Source: Runella slithyformis DSM 19594 (lineage in GTDB: Bacteria; Bacteroidota; Bacteroidia; Cytophagales; Spirosomataceae). From it: a DNA stretch of 64,000 bases. This document shows positions 1 through 11,217 of this stretch, piece after piece (position 1 is the stretch's first letter; each line of letters begins with the position of its first letter). The DNA is taken from the NCBI RefSeq assembly GCF_000218895.1, contig NC_015703.1, positions 2,059,001 to 2,123,000 of the forward strand. The letters are read 5' to 3'. A program made the position numbers and the translations under genes. The notes beneath the pieces were generated by a model, which saw only the letters and a list, made by a program, of their open reading frames with translations, was not told where the DNA came from and ran no database searches.

Positions 1-117
1 ATCGGTACGGTAGAAGAAATTTTTGACGACAGGAAGAAGCTAAATGTCGTGGTAAAAATATTCGGGCGCAGTACGCCCGTGGAGCTGAGTTACGCACAAG
101 TCGAAAAAGAAAGCTGA
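1..117 (+). CDS. nusG: NusG C-terminal end (partial)
   Basis: The window opens inside a gene. Frame 1 reads 38 residues to a TGA at 115-117, with the KOW-type pattern [18 protein letters not shown] and a [10 protein letters not shown] tail. This matches the C-terminal KOW domain of the transcription elongation/antitermination factor NusG, which binds RNA polymerase and couples it to the S10/ribosome or Rho. Its place directly before rplK is the classical order. Only the end is visible, so the start and the NGN domain cannot be judged. Confidence 0.85.
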   Translation: MGTVEEIFDDRKKLNVVVKIFGRSTPVELSYAQVEKES

Positions 118-217
118 TTTATCAGAATGTTGCCGGGAGTACGAGATGAAAAGCTTCCACTTTCATCTGTCAGCCGTACGTTTGAACCGGTAACGCCAAC
201 TTAAACGTTTAATAACG

Positions 218-661
218 ATGGCGAAAGAAGTAGCAGGTTACGTCAAACTGCAAGTGAAAGGTGGCCAGGCCAACCCTTCTCCTCCAATCGGACCCGCATT
301 AGGTTCGAAAGGTCTGAACATCATGGAGTTCTGCAAGCAATTTAACGGTCGTACGCAGGACAAAATGGGAATGGTATTGCCCGTGGTAATCACGTACTAC
401 AAAGACAAATCATTTGAATTTGTTATTAAAACTCCACCGGCACCTATTATGTTGTTGGAGGCTGCAAAAGTGAAACTCGGTTCGGCTGAGCCTAACCGAA
501 AAAAAGTAGGATCCGTAAGTTGGGATCAGGTGAAAGTAATCGCCGAAACCAAAATGCCGGATCTGAACTGCTTCACCATTGATTCCGCAATGAAAATGAT
601 TGCCGGAACGGCGCGTAGTATGGGTATTACAGTATCAGGCAAAGCTCCTTGGGATAACTAA
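218..661 (+). CDS. rplK: 50S ribosomal protein L11
   Basis: The 147-residue product has the usual L11 length. It carries the N-terminal proline-rich stretch ([21 protein letters not shown]) that contacts release and elongation factors, and the C-terminal 23S-rRNA-binding half ([26 protein letters not shown]). L11 forms the GTPase-associated centre with L10 and L12, which are encoded just downstream. The ATG at 218 follows a 100-bp spacer after nusG, and rplA follows 31 bp after the stop. In the known family this gene pair is autoregulated by L1, but I see no clear L1 site here. Identification is secure. Confidence 0.97.
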   Translation: MAKEVAGYVKLQVKGGQANPSPPIGPALGSKGLNIMEFCKQFNGRTQDKMGMVLPVVITYYKDKSFEFVIKTPPAPIMLLEAAKVKLGSAEPNRKKVGSVSWDQVKVIAETKMPDLNCFTIDSAMKMIAGTARSMGITVSGKAPWDN

Positions 662-692
662 TCACGAAGCGGACGTAAAGACATTTTGAAAA

Positions 693-1391
693 ATGGCAAA
701 ATTGACTAAAAAAAGAAAAGATGCTTTAGCGAAATTCGACTCCAGTCAGGAGTATTCGTTCGAAAAAGCAGCAGAAATTCTGAAAGACATCACATATACT
801 AAGTTTGATGCTTCAGTAGACATTGATGTTCGCTTGGGTGTTGACCCCCGCAAAGCAGACCAAATGGTTCGCGGTGTGGTGGCCTTACCGCACGGTACAG
901 GTCGTGAAGTACGCGTATTGGTACTTTGCTCGCCTGATAAAGAAGCCGAAGCCAAAGAGGCAGGGGCTGATTATGTGGGTTTGGATGAATACGTAAAAAA
1001 AATCGAGCAGGGCTGGACAGACGTGGATGTAATTATCACCATGCCTACTGTAATGGCTAAAATCGGTAAATTAGGTAAAATCTTAGGACCTCGCGGTCTG
1101 ATGCCAAACCCTAAGTCAGGGACTGTAACACTGGAGGTCGGTAAGGCTGTAAAAGAGGTAAAAGCAGGTAAAATAGATTTCAAGGTAGATAAGTTCGGTA
1201 TCATACATACCAGCATCGGCCGTGTATCTTTTGGCTCTGATAAAATTGCCCAAAACGCCCAGGAATTGATTGCTACTTTGATGAAGCTCAAACCATCTTC
1301 GGCGAAAGGTACCTATGTAAAAACCGTACACCTGTCAAGTACAATGAGTCCGGGTGTAGTGATTGATAAAAGCACGATTGCAGGAATATAA
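693..1391 (+). CDS. rplA: 50S ribosomal protein L1
   Basis: 232 residues, full length for bacterial L1. The diagnostic segment [20 protein letters not shown] lies about residues 124-143, and the C-terminal signature [16 protein letters not shown] is present. L1 builds the mobile L1 stalk that handles E-site tRNA, and in many bacteria represses its own operon. It sits between rplK and rplJ; the rplJ start is only 2 bp past the TAA, so translation is probably coupled. Confidence 0.97.
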   Translation: MAKLTKKRKDALAKFDSSQEYSFEKAAEILKDITYTKFDASVDIDVRLGVDPRKADQMVRGVVALPHGTGREVRVLVLCSPDKEAEAKEAGADYVGLDEYVKKIEQGWTDVDVIITMPTVMAKIGKLGKILGPRGLMPNPKSGTVTLEVGKAVKEVKAGKIDFKVDKFGIIHTSIGRVSFGSDKIAQNAQELIATLMKLKPSSAKGTYVKTVHLSSTMSPGVVIDKSTIAGI

Positions 1392-1393
1392 TT

Positions 1394-1927
1394 ATGACAC
1401 GCGAAGAAAAAGCCGTTATCATAGACGAACTCAGCGAGAAGTTCAAGGCGATACCTTATTTCTATATTGTTGATGCTACCGGCATGACAGTGAGTGAAAC
1501 AAACAATCTGCGCCGTAAGTGTTTTACACAGGGCGTGGAGTATCGTGTCTTTAAAAATACGCTGATTGCAAAAGCATTGGAAACATTGGATACCGATTAT
1601 ACTCCTTTTAACGATTCTGTTTTAAAGGGTTTCTCGGGCATTATGTTTCATCCGGAGTCAGGTAAAGCTGCGGCAAAATTGATCAAAGAATTCCGTAAAG
1701 AGTCAGGCAATGACAAATTGAAGCTTAAAGGAGCTTCGGTTGAATATAGCCTATTTATCGGAGCCGATCAACTTGATACCCTCTTGACCCTGAAATCAAA
1801 ACAGGAATTAATCGGGGAAATTATTGGTCTGTTGCAATCTCCTGCCAAAAATGTCGTATCGGCATTGCAAAGCAGCGGCGGCAAATTGGCCGGTATCCTC
1901 AAAACTTTGTCAGAGCGCGAAGGATAA
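1394..1927 (+). CDS. rplJ: 50S ribosomal protein L10
   Basis: 177 residues beginning MTREEKAVIIDELSEKF, typical of the L10 (P0) stalk base. The N-terminal half binds 23S rRNA and L11, and the C-terminal helix anchors L7/L12 dimers. It starts 2 bp after rplA, with no room for a classical L10 leader in front, so any autoregulatory site would have to lie inside rplA or downstream. A 114-bp gap separates it from rplL. Confidence 0.96.
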   Translation: MTREEKAVIIDELSEKFKAIPYFYIVDATGMTVSETNNLRRKCFTQGVEYRVFKNTLIAKALETLDTDYTPFNDSVLKGFSGIMFHPESGKAAAKLIKEFRKESGNDKLKLKGASVEYSLFIGADQLDTLLTLKSKQELIGEIIGLLQSPAKNVVSALQSSGGKLAGILKTLSEREG

Positions 1928-2041
1928 TCCATCACTCCTGACCAAGTCGTTGCTTTTGAAAAGTGTTTTTATAACCACACAATGGCAGCAAATAATAATC
2001 AATCAAAATCATAAACAGAAACAATTTTAACTTTCAATAAA

Positions 2042-2422
2042 ATGGCAGATTTGAAAGCATTCGCTGAGCAACTTGTTAATCTTACTGTAAAAGAAGTAAA
2101 CGAACTTGCAGCAATCTTGAAAGATGAGTATGGTATCGAACCCGCAGCCGCCGCTCCTGTAATGGTAGCCGCCGCAGGTGGTGGTGATGCCGCTCCTGTA
2201 GTAGAAGAAAAAACTTCTTTTGACGTAATCCTGAAAGCAGCCGGAGCCGCTAAACTTCAAGTAGTAAAACTTGTAAAAGACTTGACAGGTCTTGGCTTGA
2301 AAGAAGCTAAAGAACTCGTTGACGGAGCTCCGAAACCTTTGAAAGAAGGCGTATCTAAAGACGAAGCAGAAGCTTTGAAAAAACAATTGGAAGAAGCCGG
2401 TGCTGAAGTAGAAGTTAAATAA
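2042..2422 (+). CDS. rplL: 50S ribosomal protein L7/L12
   Basis: 126 residues with the standard three-part layout: N-terminal dimerisation/L10-binding helices, an Ala/Gly-rich hinge (about residues 38-58), and a C-terminal factor-binding domain containing [20 protein letters not shown] and [15 protein letters not shown]. It forms the flexible stalk that recruits translational GTPases. It starts 114 bp after rplJ and is followed by a 290-bp spacer with a hairpin before rpoB. Confidence 0.97.
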   Translation: MADLKAFAEQLVNLTVKEVNELAAILKDEYGIEPAAAAPVMVAAAGGGDAAPVVEEKTSFDVILKAAGAAKLQVVKLVKDLTGLGLKEAKELVDGAPKPLKEGVSKDEAEALKKQLEEAGAEVEVK

Positions 2423-2458
2423 TTTCTATTTTCTGCATCCAAATTCCCTAGGGATAGG

Positions 2459-2476
2459 CCTGACCCTGCGTCAGGT
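2459..2476 (+). promoter_or_regulatory. Hairpin in rplL-rpoB spacer, possible attenuator
   Basis: A 6-bp perfect stem (CCTGAC 2459-2464, GTCAGG 2470-2475) with a 5-nt loop is followed by a pyrimidine/T-rich stretch (TCTTTTCCTGTTTT). It lies 37 bp after the rplL stop. In many bacteria a leaky terminator here sets the ratio of stalk protein to RNA polymerase subunits. That role is inferred from position, and the stem is short. The rest of the 2423-2712 spacer has no gene; it may hold an internal rpoB promoter. Confidence 0.4.
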
Positions 2477-2712
2477 CTTTTCCTGTTTTAAGCCCCTGAC
2501 CCCAAAGGGGCCTTCTTTAAAACTCTCTGTTGGGGATGAGAGTTAAGTTTCATCTGAAACACTTCGCCACTCGTAGGAGCGATGCAGAGGGATGAAAACT
2601 TTTTGAAATCTACGAGGCGTGCTAAGTTTTTTGTAAACTAATCATTGATTTCCTTCGTTATATCTGACCAGACTGACGTTGGGCTCTATCCACCAAAAAA
2701 ACTTATAAAGCC

Positions 2713-5700
2713 TTGGTAACCAAACAACCTCCACGTAAAAATTTCGCCCGGATCAAGCCTGTTATTGACTATCCGGACTTCCTGGATGTACAAGTTCGTT
2801 CTTATCGTGAATTCGTCAATTTAGACACAGCGTCTGAAGAGCGTCACAAAGAAGGCTTGTATAAGGTGTTTCAGGAAAACTTTCCTATTTCAGATTCCCG
2901 CGAAAACTTCGTACTTGAATTTGTAGACTATGCGCTTGATCCACCGAAATATTCGGTCGATGAGTGTATCTCGCGCGGGTTAACGTATTCTGTACCGTTG
3001 AAAGCCAAATTACGCCTTAAGTGTAATGATGCTGACAACGAAGATTTTGAAACCATTGAGCAGGAAGTGTTTTTGGGAGCTATCCCTTACATGACCGAAA
3101 AAGGCTCTTTCGTGATCAATGGTGCCGAGCGCGTCATTGTGTCGCAATTGCACCGTTCGCCGGGCGTGTTTTTCTCCATGAGCAAACACACCAACGGAAC
3201 AAAACTGTATTCTGCCCGTATTATCCCGTTCAAAGGGTCATGGATCGAATTTTCAACCGACGTCAATAACGTAATGTATGCGTACATTGACCGGAAGAAA
3301 AAATTCCCCGTTACTACTCTCCTGCGCGCTATCGGCTTTGGCTCAGACAAAGAAATCCTTGATTTGTTTGAACTTTCGGAAGAAATTCCGGCCACTCAGG
3401 CAAGCTTGAAAAAAGCCGTTGGTCGTCGTTTGGCGGCAAGGGTTTTACGTACATGGACAGAAGACTTTGTGGATGAAGATACCGGTGAAGTGGTGTCTAT
3501 CAGCCGTAACGAAGTATTATTGGAGCGCGATTCTATTGTATCAGCCGATGATTTGGATGTGATCCTTGACTCGGGGCAGAAATCTATTGAAGTGGTGTCT
3601 ATCAGCCGTAACGAAGTATTATTGGAGCGCGATTCTATTGTATCAGCCGATGATTTGGATGTGATCCTTGACTCGGGGCAGAAATCTATTATTCTGCACC
3701 GTGAGGACATGAACATGGCGGATTACAACATTATCTATAATACGCTCCAAAAAGACAGTTCTAACTCAGAAAAAGAAGCGGTTGAGCAGATTTATCGCCA
3801 ATTGCGTAACGCAGAAGCGCCTGACGAACAAACGGCCCGTGAAGTAATTCAAAGCCTTTTCTTCTCCGATAAGCGTTATGACTTGGGAGATGTAGGACGC
3901 TACCGGGTAAATAAAAAATTGCAACTGGATATTTCAATGTCAACCAAGGTGTTAACCACCCAAGATATTGTTTCCATTGTGAAATATTTGATCGGCCTTA
4001 TCAACGCCAAAGCCGTCGTAGATGATATTGACCACTTGTCCAACCGCCGTGTTCGTACGGTGGGAGAGCAGCTATGGGCACAGTTTGGGGTAGGTTTAGC
4101 ACGTATGTCCCGTACCATCAAAGAACGTATGAACGTTCGTGATAACGAGGACTTTAAACCCATTGACTTGATTAATGCCCGTACGTTATCGTCGGTTATT
4201 AACTCATTCTTTGGTACCAACCAGTTGTCTCAGTTCATGGACCAGACCAACCCTCTGGCAGAAATTACGCACAAGCGTCGTATGTCTGCACTGGGGCCTG
4301 GTGGTTTGAGCCGCGAACGTGCCGGTTTTGAGGTTCGTGACGTTCACTATACGCACTACGGACGTCTTTGTACGATTGAAACTCCGGAAGGTCCAAACAT
4401 CGGATTGATTTCTTCTCTCTGCGTGTATGCCAAAACAAACAGCATGGGTTTTATCGAAACGCCTTACCGTGTGATTGATAACGGTAAATTGACCAATGAA
4501 TTGGTATATCTGACGGCTGAAGAAGAAGATTCACGTTACATCGCGCAGGCTAATGCGTTTGTCGATGATAAAGGAAACTTCCTGATCGATAAAATCAAGA
4601 CGCGTTTTGAAGGCGACTTCCCAATGGTAGACCCATCGCAGGCGTCACTGATGGATATTGCTGCCAACCAAATCGTATCGGTAGCGGCCTCTATGATTCC
4701 GTTCCTGGAACACGATGATGCTAACCGTGCCTTGATGGGTTCAAACATGCAACGTCAGGCTGTACCTCTCCTTCGTCCTCAGGCACCTATCGTAGGTACC
4801 GGTTTGGAAGGACGTGTGGCCCGTGACTCGCGTGCGTTGGTCGTGGCAACGGGAAATGGAGTGATCGAATTTGTGGACGCGACCAAAATCGTTGTTCGCT
4901 ACGAACGTACACATGAGCAGCGTTTGGTAAGTTTTGACAGTGATGTTGTAACGTACAATTTGGTTAAATTCCGTCGTACCAACCAAGATACCTGTATCAA
5001 CCTTCGTCCAATGGTGCTGAAAGGCCAAAAAGTGGAGAAAGGTGATATCTTGAGTGAAGGATATGCAACTGAAGCAGGCGAATTGGCATTAGGACGTAAC
5101 CTCCTTGTAGCCTTCATGCCTTGGCAGGGGTACAACTTTGAGGATGCGATCGTAATCTCGGAAAGAGTGGTACGTGATGATATCTTTACTTCTATTCACA
5201 TCGAAGAATTCGATTTGGAAGTACGGGATACCAAACGCGGTGAAGAAGAATTGACGGCTGAAATCCCGAACGTAAGTGAGGAGGCCGTTAAGAACCTTGA
5301 CGAAAACGGTATCGTTCGTATCGGAACGGAAGTAAAAGAAGGGGATATTTTGATCGGCAAGATTACTCCTAAAGGAGAATCGGATCCAACTCCGGAAGAG
5401 AAACTGTTGCGTGCCATCTTTGGTGACAAAGCCGGTGATGTGAAAGATGCCTCGCGTAAAGCACCTCCATCCATGAAGGGTGTAGTAGTGGATACCAAAC
5501 TTTTCTCTCGCCCGGGCCGTGATGAGCGCGTCAAGCAGAAAGATGAGTTGAAAGTATTAATGAAAGCGTACAGCCGCGATCTGACCAAACTTCGCGAAGT
5601 GATCATTGACAAAATGGTAGAACTTCTGGATGGTAAGACAAGTGCGGGTGTAAAACATAAATTCGGCGAAGATATCATCAGTAAAGGGGTGAAATTCAGC

Positions 5701-6672
5701 CGTGTGAACATCATCAATAACGTATTCCCTGACAAAAACCCTTACCGGGATGAAGCAGGATACGTGGTAGCGGAAGAAGTCAACCTATTGGGTGATCTGA
5801 TCATCGAAGGTTGGACCGAAGATCCTACGACCAACAAGATGTTGTTTGAGATGGTGAAAAACTATCAAAAACGCCGCAACGAAATAGCCGGACGCTTTAA
5901 GCGCGACCGCTTTACGTTGGAAGTCGGTGATGAACTCCCTGCGGGTATCGTGAAGTTGGCCAAAGTATATATTGCCAAGAAGCGCAAGCTGAAAGTGGGT
6001 GATAAAATGGCCGGTCGTCACGGAAACAAAGGGGTTGTGGCAAAAATCGTTCGCGATGAAGACATGCCTTTCCTTGCCGACGGAACACCAATGGACATCG
6101 TACTGAACCCATTGGGGGTACCATCACGTATGAACATCGGTCAGATCTATGAAACCATTTTGGCGTGGGCCGGCAGAAGATTAGGTCGTAAATATGCGAC
6201 ACCGATCTTTGACGGAGCTACCGAAGACCAAGTGGTTGCCGAATTGAACGAAGCAGGCATTCCGGCATTTGGGCGTACGCCGCTGTACGATGGTCAATCC
6301 GGAGATATGTTTGACCAAAACGTAACGGTAGGTATCATGTACATGCTGAAACTGGGTCACTTAGTAGATGATAAAATGCACGCCCGTTCGATTGGGCCAT
6401 ACTCACTCATTACGCAGCAACCATTGGGTGGTAAAGCCCAGTTTGGGGGTCAGCGCTTTGGAGAAATGGAAGTGTGGGCACTCGAAGCCTTTGGAGCGTC
6501 GCATATTTTGCAGGAGATTTTGACAGTGAAATCAGATGACGTTATCGGACGTGCAAAAGCGTACGAAGCGATTGTGAAAGGTGAAAACCTTCCGAAACCG
6601 AACATTCCTGAGTCATTCAACGTATTGATTCACGAATTGCGCGGTCTCGCTCTCGAAATCACAATGGATTAA
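2713..6672 (+). CDS. rpoB: DNA-directed RNA polymerase subunit beta, with internal tandem duplication
   Basis: 1319 residues, catalytic beta subunit of RNA polymerase. The rifampicin-pocket region ([21 protein letters not shown] then SALGPGG) keeps the usual susceptible-type residues. The later motifs [15 protein letters not shown] and [20 protein letters not shown] are intact. The start is TTG at 2713 (reading [15 protein letters not shown]); a stop in frame at 2674 leaves no upstream ATG. Residues 259-292 are repeated exactly as 293-326 because of a 102-bp tandem duplication (3487-3690), placing 34 extra residues in the beta lobe just before ILHREDMN. Without it the protein would be 1285 residues, about the size I expect for the phylum. 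The reading frame is unbroken, so a functional protein is plausible. Confidence 0.97.
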   Translation: MVTKQPPRKNFARIKPVIDYPDFLDVQVRSYREFVNLDTASEERHKEGLYKVFQENFPISDSRENFVLEFVDYALDPPKYSVDECISRGLTYSVPLKAKLRLKCNDADNEDFETIEQEVFLGAIPYMTEKGSFVINGAERVIVSQLHRSPGVFFSMSKHTNGTKLYSARIIPFKGSWIEFSTDVNNVMYAYIDRKKKFPVTTLLRAIGFGSDKEILDLFELSEEIPATQASLKKAVGRRLAARVLRTWTEDFVDEDTGEVVSISRNEVLLERDSIVSADDLDVILDSGQKSIEVVSISRNEVLLERDSIVSADDLDVILDSGQKSIILHREDMNMADYNIIYNTLQKDSSNSEKEAVEQIYRQLRNAEAPDEQTAREVIQSLFFSDKRYDLGDVGRYRVNKKLQLDISMSTKVLTTQDIVSIVKYLIGLINAKAVVDDIDHLSNRRVRTVGEQLWAQFGVGLARMSRTIKERMNVRDNEDFKPIDLINARTLSSVINSFFGTNQLSQFMDQTNPLAEITHKRRMSALGPGGLSRERAGFEVRDVHYTHYGRLCTIETPEGPNIGLISSLCVYAKTNSMGFIETPYRVIDNGKLTNELVYLTAEEEDSRYIAQANAFVDDKGNFLIDKIKTRFEGDFPMVDPSQASLMDIAANQIVSVAASMIPFLEHDDANRALMGSNMQRQAVPLLRPQAPIVGTGLEGRVARDSRALVVATGNGVIEFVDATKIVVRYERTHEQRLVSFDSDVVTYNLVKFRRTNQDTCINLRPMVLKGQKVEKGDILSEGYATEAGELALGRNLLVAFMPWQGYNFEDAIVISERVVRDDIFTSIHIEEFDLEVRDTKRGEEELTAEIPNVSEEAVKNLDENGIVRIGTEVKEGDILIGKITPKGESDPTPEEKLLRAIFGDKAGDVKDASRKAPPSMKGVVVDTKLFSRPGRDERVKQKDELKVLMKAYSRDLTKLREVIIDKMVELLDGKTSAGVKHKFGEDIISKGVKFSRVNIINNVFPDKNPYRDEAGYVVAEEVNLLGDLIIEGWTEDPTTNKMLFEMVKNYQKRRNEIAGRFKRDRFTLEVGDELPAGIVKLAKVYIAKKRKLKVGDKMAGRHGNKGVVAKIVRDEDMPFLADGTPMDIVLNPLGVPSRMNIGQIYETILAWAGRRLGRKYATPIFDGATEDQVVAELNEAGIPAFGRTPLYDGQSGDMFDQNVTVGIMYMLKLGHLVDDKMHARSIGPYSLITQQPLGGKAQFGGQRFGEMEVWALEAFGASHILQEILTVKSDDVIGRAKAYEAIVKGENLPKPNIPESFNVLIHELRGLALEITMD
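3487..3690 (+). repeat. Perfect 102-bp tandem duplication inside rpoB
   Basis: Bases 3487-3588 and 3589-3690 are identical at all 102 positions and directly adjacent, in frame with rpoB. Each unit encodes 34 residues, starting [14 protein letters not shown] and ending ILDSGQKSI. The absence of even synonymous differences means a recent duplication or an assembly/consensus error. Confidence 0.98.
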
Positions 6673-6747
6673 TTTTCATTTCCTTACCACGTTTTGTGTG
6701 GTAAGGAAATGCTTTCAAAAATCATTTTCACAAAAACAATATCCGAA

Positions 6748-9700
6748 ATGTCATTCAAGAAAAACAAGAAAATCAATAGTGACTTTTCGCGGATTACCAT
6801 CAGCTTGGCGTCGCCGGAGTCTATCTTGGAGAGCTCTTATGGCGAGGTAACCCAGCCGGAGACCATCAATTATCGGACGTACAAACCTGAAATGGGCGGA
6901 CTTTTCTGCGAGCGCATCTTTGGGCCGGTAAAAGACTGGGAATGTCACTGTGGTAAATATAAGCGCATTCGTTACAAGGGTATTATTTGCGACCGTTGCG
7001 GAGTAGAGGTAACGGAGAAAAAAGTACGCCGTGAACGGATGGGACACATCGAATTGGTGGTGCCCGTAGCTCATATTTGGTATTTCCGTAGCTTGCCAAA
7101 CAAAATCGGTTACCTCTTGGGCCTTTCTACCAAGAAATTGGACCAAATCATTTATTACGAGCGTTATGTAGTTGTTCAGCCGGGTATTAAAGCGGAAGAT
7201 GGAGTCAATAAAATGGACTTCCTGACCGAAGATGAATACCTGGACATCGTGGACAAACTGCCGCGTGAAAACCAAATGTTGCCTGACACCGATCCGAACA
7301 AATTCATCGCTAAGATGGGTGCCGACGGGTTGGAAATGTTATTGTCGCGTACACAATTGGATGAATTGTCTTATGAACTGCGCCACAACGCAGCCAATGA
7401 TACCTCACAACAGCGTAAAGCGGAAGCGCTGAAGCGTCTGAAAGTAGTGGAAGCCCTTCGTGATGCCAATACCCGTATCGAAAACCGTCCCGAGTGGATG
7501 GTAATCCGTATGGTGCCCGTGATTCCACCGGAATTGCGTCCATTGGTGCCGTTGGATGGCGGTCGTTTTGCTACCTCCGACTTAAATGACCTGTATCGTC
7601 GCGTGATCATTCGTAACAACCGTTTGAAGCGTTTGATCGAGATCAAAGCACCTGAGGTGATCTTGCGTAACGAAAAACGGATGTTGCAGGAAGCGGTTGA
7701 CTCATTATTTGACAACAGCCGAAAAGTGAACGCCGTTCGTTCCGAAGGTAACCGTGCTTTGAAATCCCTTTCCGATATGTTGAAAGGAAAGCAGGGCCGT
7801 TTCCGTCAAAACTTATTGGGTAAACGTGTTGACTACTCCGGTCGTTCGGTAATCGTGGTAGGTCCTGAGCTCAAATTGCACGAGTGCGGACTTCCCAAAG
7901 ACATGGCGGCAGAGTTATTCAAACCGTTTATTATCCGTAAACTGATCGAACGCGGAATCGTAAAAACGGTAAAATCAGCGAAGAAAATCGTTGACCGCAA
8001 AGACCCCGTCGTATGGGATATCTTGGAAAACGTGTTGAAAGGGCACCCTGTGTTGCTCAACCGTGCTCCAACCCTGCACCGTTTGGGTATTCAGGCGTTC
8101 CAACCTAAGTTGATCGAAGGAAAAGCCATTCAGCTACACCCACTCGTCTGTACAGCCTTCAACGCCGACTTTGACGGTGACCAGATGGCGGTTCACGTAC
8201 CGCTGGGCCAGGAAGCGGTGTTGGAAGCATCTATGCTGATGCTTTCGTCACACAACATCCTGAACCCTGCCAACGGCGCGCCGATCACCGTACCTTCACA
8301 AGACATGGTATTGGGCTTGTATTACGTGACCAAAGGACGTAAGTCAACGCCCGAGATTCCTATCGTTGGAGAGGGAGGTATATTTTATGGAGCAGACGAG
8401 GTCATCATTGCCATCAACGAAGGCAAGCTGTCTAAACATGCTCATATTAAATGCCGCGTGACGGTTCGTAACGAAGATGGTTCGCTGGAGAAGAAATTGG
8501 TCGATACCGTTGCCGGTCGAGTACTTTTCAACCAGTTTGTGCCTGAATCGGTAGGATACATCAATGAATTGTTGACAAAGAAAAAATTGCAGCAAATCAT
8601 CGGTCACGTATTCAAAATTGCGGGTAACGCGCGTTGTGCTCAGTTCCTGGATGAAATCAAGCACTTAGGTTTCCAGACTGCCTTCAAAGGTGGGTTGTCG
8701 ATCGGTTTGGGTGATATCAAGATCCCTGACGAAAAATGGCAGCTTATTGACGGAGCCAAAGGCGAAGTTCAGGGTGTGATGGACAACTTCATGATGGGTC
8801 TGATCACGGAAAACGAGCGATATAACCAGATTATTGACGTTTGGACGCGTACCAACACCAAGTTGGCCAACACGCTCCTGACGCAATTGGAAAATGACCA
8901 ACAGGGATTCAACTCAGTATATATGATGATGCACTCGGGAGCACGCGGTTCTCGGGAGCAGGTACGTCAGTTGGGGGGTATGCGCGGTCTGATGGCTAAG
9001 CCTCAGAAAAACCTGGCGGGTGGCGTAGGAGAGATCATTGAAAACCCGATCCTGTCAAACTTTAAAGAAGGTCTTGACGTATTGGAGTACTTTATCTCTA
9101 CCCACGGTGCACGTAAAGGTTTGGCGGATACCGCTTTGAAAACGGCCGATGCAGGTTACCTGACGCGTCGTTTGCACGATGTGGCACAGGATGTAGTTGT
9201 CAACGAAGAAGATTGCGGTACCCTGCGCGGTATTGAGATCTCGGCGTTAAAAGACAACGAAGACATCGTTGAGCCATTGGCAGAACGTATTCTGGGTCGT
9301 GTATCGGTTCATGATATTTTAGATCCGCTTACCGGGGAGCTGATTATCGCCTCCGGAAGTGAAATCACGGAAGAAATTGCATCTCGCATCGACGAAACCA
9401 GCATCGAAGCCGTTGAAATCCGCTCAGTATTGACCTGCGAAACCCGCAACGGGGTTTGCTCAAAATGCTATGGACGCAACCTGGCTTCGGGACGTATGGC
9501 CGAAAATGGTGAAGCGGTTGGGGTAATTGCCTCACAGTCCATCGGTGAGCCGGGTACGCAGCTGACCCTTCGTACTTTCCACGTGGGTGGGGTTGCGCAA
9601 AATATTGCGCAGGAAGCCTCCATTAAAACCAAATTTGACGGTAAAGTGGAATTTGAGGACATGCGTACGGTAGACTCCACTGATAATGACGGAAACCCTG

Positions 9701-11079
9701 CGACCATCGTAATGGGACGTTCGGGTGAAATTCGCATCATCAGTGAGACTAACGGACAGGTGTTGATCGCCAACAACGTACCTTACGGGGCTACATTGTT
9801 GGTAAAAGAAGGACAAAAAGTAACCAAAGGACAGGAACTTTGTAACTGGGATCCGTACAACGCCGTTATCTTATCAGAATTTAACGGGGTGATCGAATAC
9901 GAAGCGATCGAAGAAGGGATTACCTTCCGTGAAGAAATCGACGAGCAGTCGGGCTTCCAGGAAATGGTAATCATCGAAAGTCGTGACCGTACTAAGAACC
10001 CGGGTATTTTGGTGAAAGGGAAAAGTCCGCTTTTGACCGATATCGAAGAGAAGATCTATAACTTACCGGTAGGTGCCCGTTTGGTAATCAAAGACGGTGC
10101 CGTGGTGAGAACAGGTCAGGCCTTGGCGAAAATTCCGCGTACGTTGGGTAAAACCCGCGATATTACGGGAGGTTTGCCACGGGTAACGGAATTGTTTGAA
10201 GCCCGTAACCCGTCTAACCCTGCGGTTGTATCTGAAATCGACGGGGTGGTTATTTACGGTATTATCAAACGCGGTAACCGTGAGATCAACATCGAGTCGA
10301 AAGACGGTACTCGTAAAAAATACCTTGTGCCGTTGTCGAAACACATTCTGGTACAGGACGGTGACTACGTAAAAGCCGGTGAGCCGCTTTCAGACGGAGC
10401 TATCACACCGAGTGATATTCTTTCCATCAAAGGGCCAACCGCTGTACAGGAGTACCTCGTTAACGAAATCCAGGAGGTTTACCGCTTACAGGGGGTAAAA
10501 ATCAACGATAAGCATATTGAGTGTATCGTACGCCAGATGATGCAGAAGGTTGAAATTATGGATCCGGGCGATACTAACTTCCTCGAAATGCAGGCCGTAG
10601 ATAAGTGGACATTCCGCGAAGAAAACGACCGCGTTCTTGACATGAAGGTAGTGGAAGATGCCGGCGATTCAGAATCCCTTAAGCCGGGTATGTTGATTTC
10701 AGCACGTCGTTTGCGTGACGAAAACTCAACCCTCAAGCGTCGTGACCAACGTTTGGTGACGGCCCGTGATGCCAAACCTGCGGTGGCTCAACCTACGCTG
10801 ATGGGTATTACGCAGGCGTCTTTGGGTACGGAAAGCTTTATCTCTGCGGCGTCGTTCCAGGAAACGACCAAAGTATTGAGCGAAGCGGCCGTACGCGGAA
10901 AACGCGATACCCTCGAAGGCCTGAAGGAAAACGTGATCGTAGGTCACCTGATTCCGGCCGGTACAGGAGCCCGTCGTTACCAGAAGCTCATCATCGGTTC
11001 GAAAGAAGACCTCGAAACAGTGACTGAGTCACGCGAACGCAGCAGTTCACGCCGCAGCAAACGCGAATTAGCGAATTAA
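6748..11079 (+). CDS. rpoC: DNA-directed RNA polymerase subunit beta'
   Basis: 1443 residues from the ATG at 6748 ([16 protein letters not shown]). An ATG-like extension to 6694 in the same frame does not look like family sequence and is not used. The N-terminal zinc-binding cysteines ([20 protein letters not shown]), the catalytic [12 protein letters not shown] motif, the trigger-loop region and the second zinc site ([13 protein letters not shown]) are all present. It lies 75 bp after rpoB and is co-transcribed. A strong intrinsic terminator follows 26 bp after the stop. Confidence 0.97.
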   Translation: MSFKKNKKINSDFSRITISLASPESILESSYGEVTQPETINYRTYKPEMGGLFCERIFGPVKDWECHCGKYKRIRYKGIICDRCGVEVTEKKVRRERMGHIELVVPVAHIWYFRSLPNKIGYLLGLSTKKLDQIIYYERYVVVQPGIKAEDGVNKMDFLTEDEYLDIVDKLPRENQMLPDTDPNKFIAKMGADGLEMLLSRTQLDELSYELRHNAANDTSQQRKAEALKRLKVVEALRDANTRIENRPEWMVIRMVPVIPPELRPLVPLDGGRFATSDLNDLYRRVIIRNNRLKRLIEIKAPEVILRNEKRMLQEAVDSLFDNSRKVNAVRSEGNRALKSLSDMLKGKQGRFRQNLLGKRVDYSGRSVIVVGPELKLHECGLPKDMAAELFKPFIIRKLIERGIVKTVKSAKKIVDRKDPVVWDILENVLKGHPVLLNRAPTLHRLGIQAFQPKLIEGKAIQLHPLVCTAFNADFDGDQMAVHVPLGQEAVLEASMLMLSSHNILNPANGAPITVPSQDMVLGLYYVTKGRKSTPEIPIVGEGGIFYGADEVIIAINEGKLSKHAHIKCRVTVRNEDGSLEKKLVDTVAGRVLFNQFVPESVGYINELLTKKKLQQIIGHVFKIAGNARCAQFLDEIKHLGFQTAFKGGLSIGLGDIKIPDEKWQLIDGAKGEVQGVMDNFMMGLITENERYNQIIDVWTRTNTKLANTLLTQLENDQQGFNSVYMMMHSGARGSREQVRQLGGMRGLMAKPQKNLAGGVGEIIENPILSNFKEGLDVLEYFISTHGARKGLADTALKTADAGYLTRRLHDVAQDVVVNEEDCGTLRGIEISALKDNEDIVEPLAERILGRVSVHDILDPLTGELIIASGSEITEEIASRIDETSIEAVEIRSVLTCETRNGVCSKCYGRNLASGRMAENGEAVGVIASQSIGEPGTQLTLRTFHVGGVAQNIAQEASIKTKFDGKVEFEDMRTVDSTDNDGNPATIVMGRSGEIRIISETNGQVLIANNVPYGATLLVKEGQKVTKGQELCNWDPYNAVILSEFNGVIEYEAIEEGITFREEIDEQSGFQEMVIIESRDRTKNPGILVKGKSPLLTDIEEKIYNLPVGARLVIKDGAVVRTGQALAKIPRTLGKTRDITGGLPRVTELFEARNPSNPAVVSEIDGVVIYGIIKRGNREINIESKDGTRKKYLVPLSKHILVQDGDYVKAGEPLSDGAITPSDILSIKGPTAVQEYLVNEIQEVYRLQGVKINDKHIECIVRQMMQKVEIMDPGDTNFLEMQAVDKWTFREENDRVLDMKVVEDAGDSESLKPGMLISARRLRDENSTLKRRDQRLVTARDAKPAVAQPTLMGITQASLGTESFISAASFQETTKVLSEAAVRGKRDTLEGLKENVIVGHLIPAGTGARRYQKLIIGSKEDLETVTESRERSSSRRSKRELAN

Positions 11080-11104
11080 TCGGTTTCCAATCAGTTAATA
11101 TAGT

Positions 11105-11139
11105 AAAACGCCCCGACCGCAGGTTGGGGCGTTTTTTTT
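11105..11139 (+). terminator. Intrinsic terminator after rpoC
   Basis: A 12-bp stem (11107-11118 with 11122-11133, one G-U pair) closes a 3-nt GCA loop and runs into eight Ts. It ends the ribosomal/RNA-polymerase operon. Confidence 0.93.
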
Positions 11140-11217
11140 GCGGTAAAGCATAAAATACTTTTTTCAAATTCCAACCGTTTTTTAGTTCCTTTGTTTTACA
11201 AACGATTAACCATAAGC

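Noticed and set aside
4201-4380. Possible rifampicin-resistance substitutions in rpoB
   Set aside because: The pocket residues read as the usual susceptible type (DQTNP, THKRR, SALGPGG).
6694-6747. N-terminal extension of rpoC
   Set aside because: It reads through a spacer hairpin-like sequence (TTTCCTTACCAC/GTGGTAAGGAAA) just after rpoB and does not resemble the family; ATG 6748 starts the conserved MSFKKNKK.
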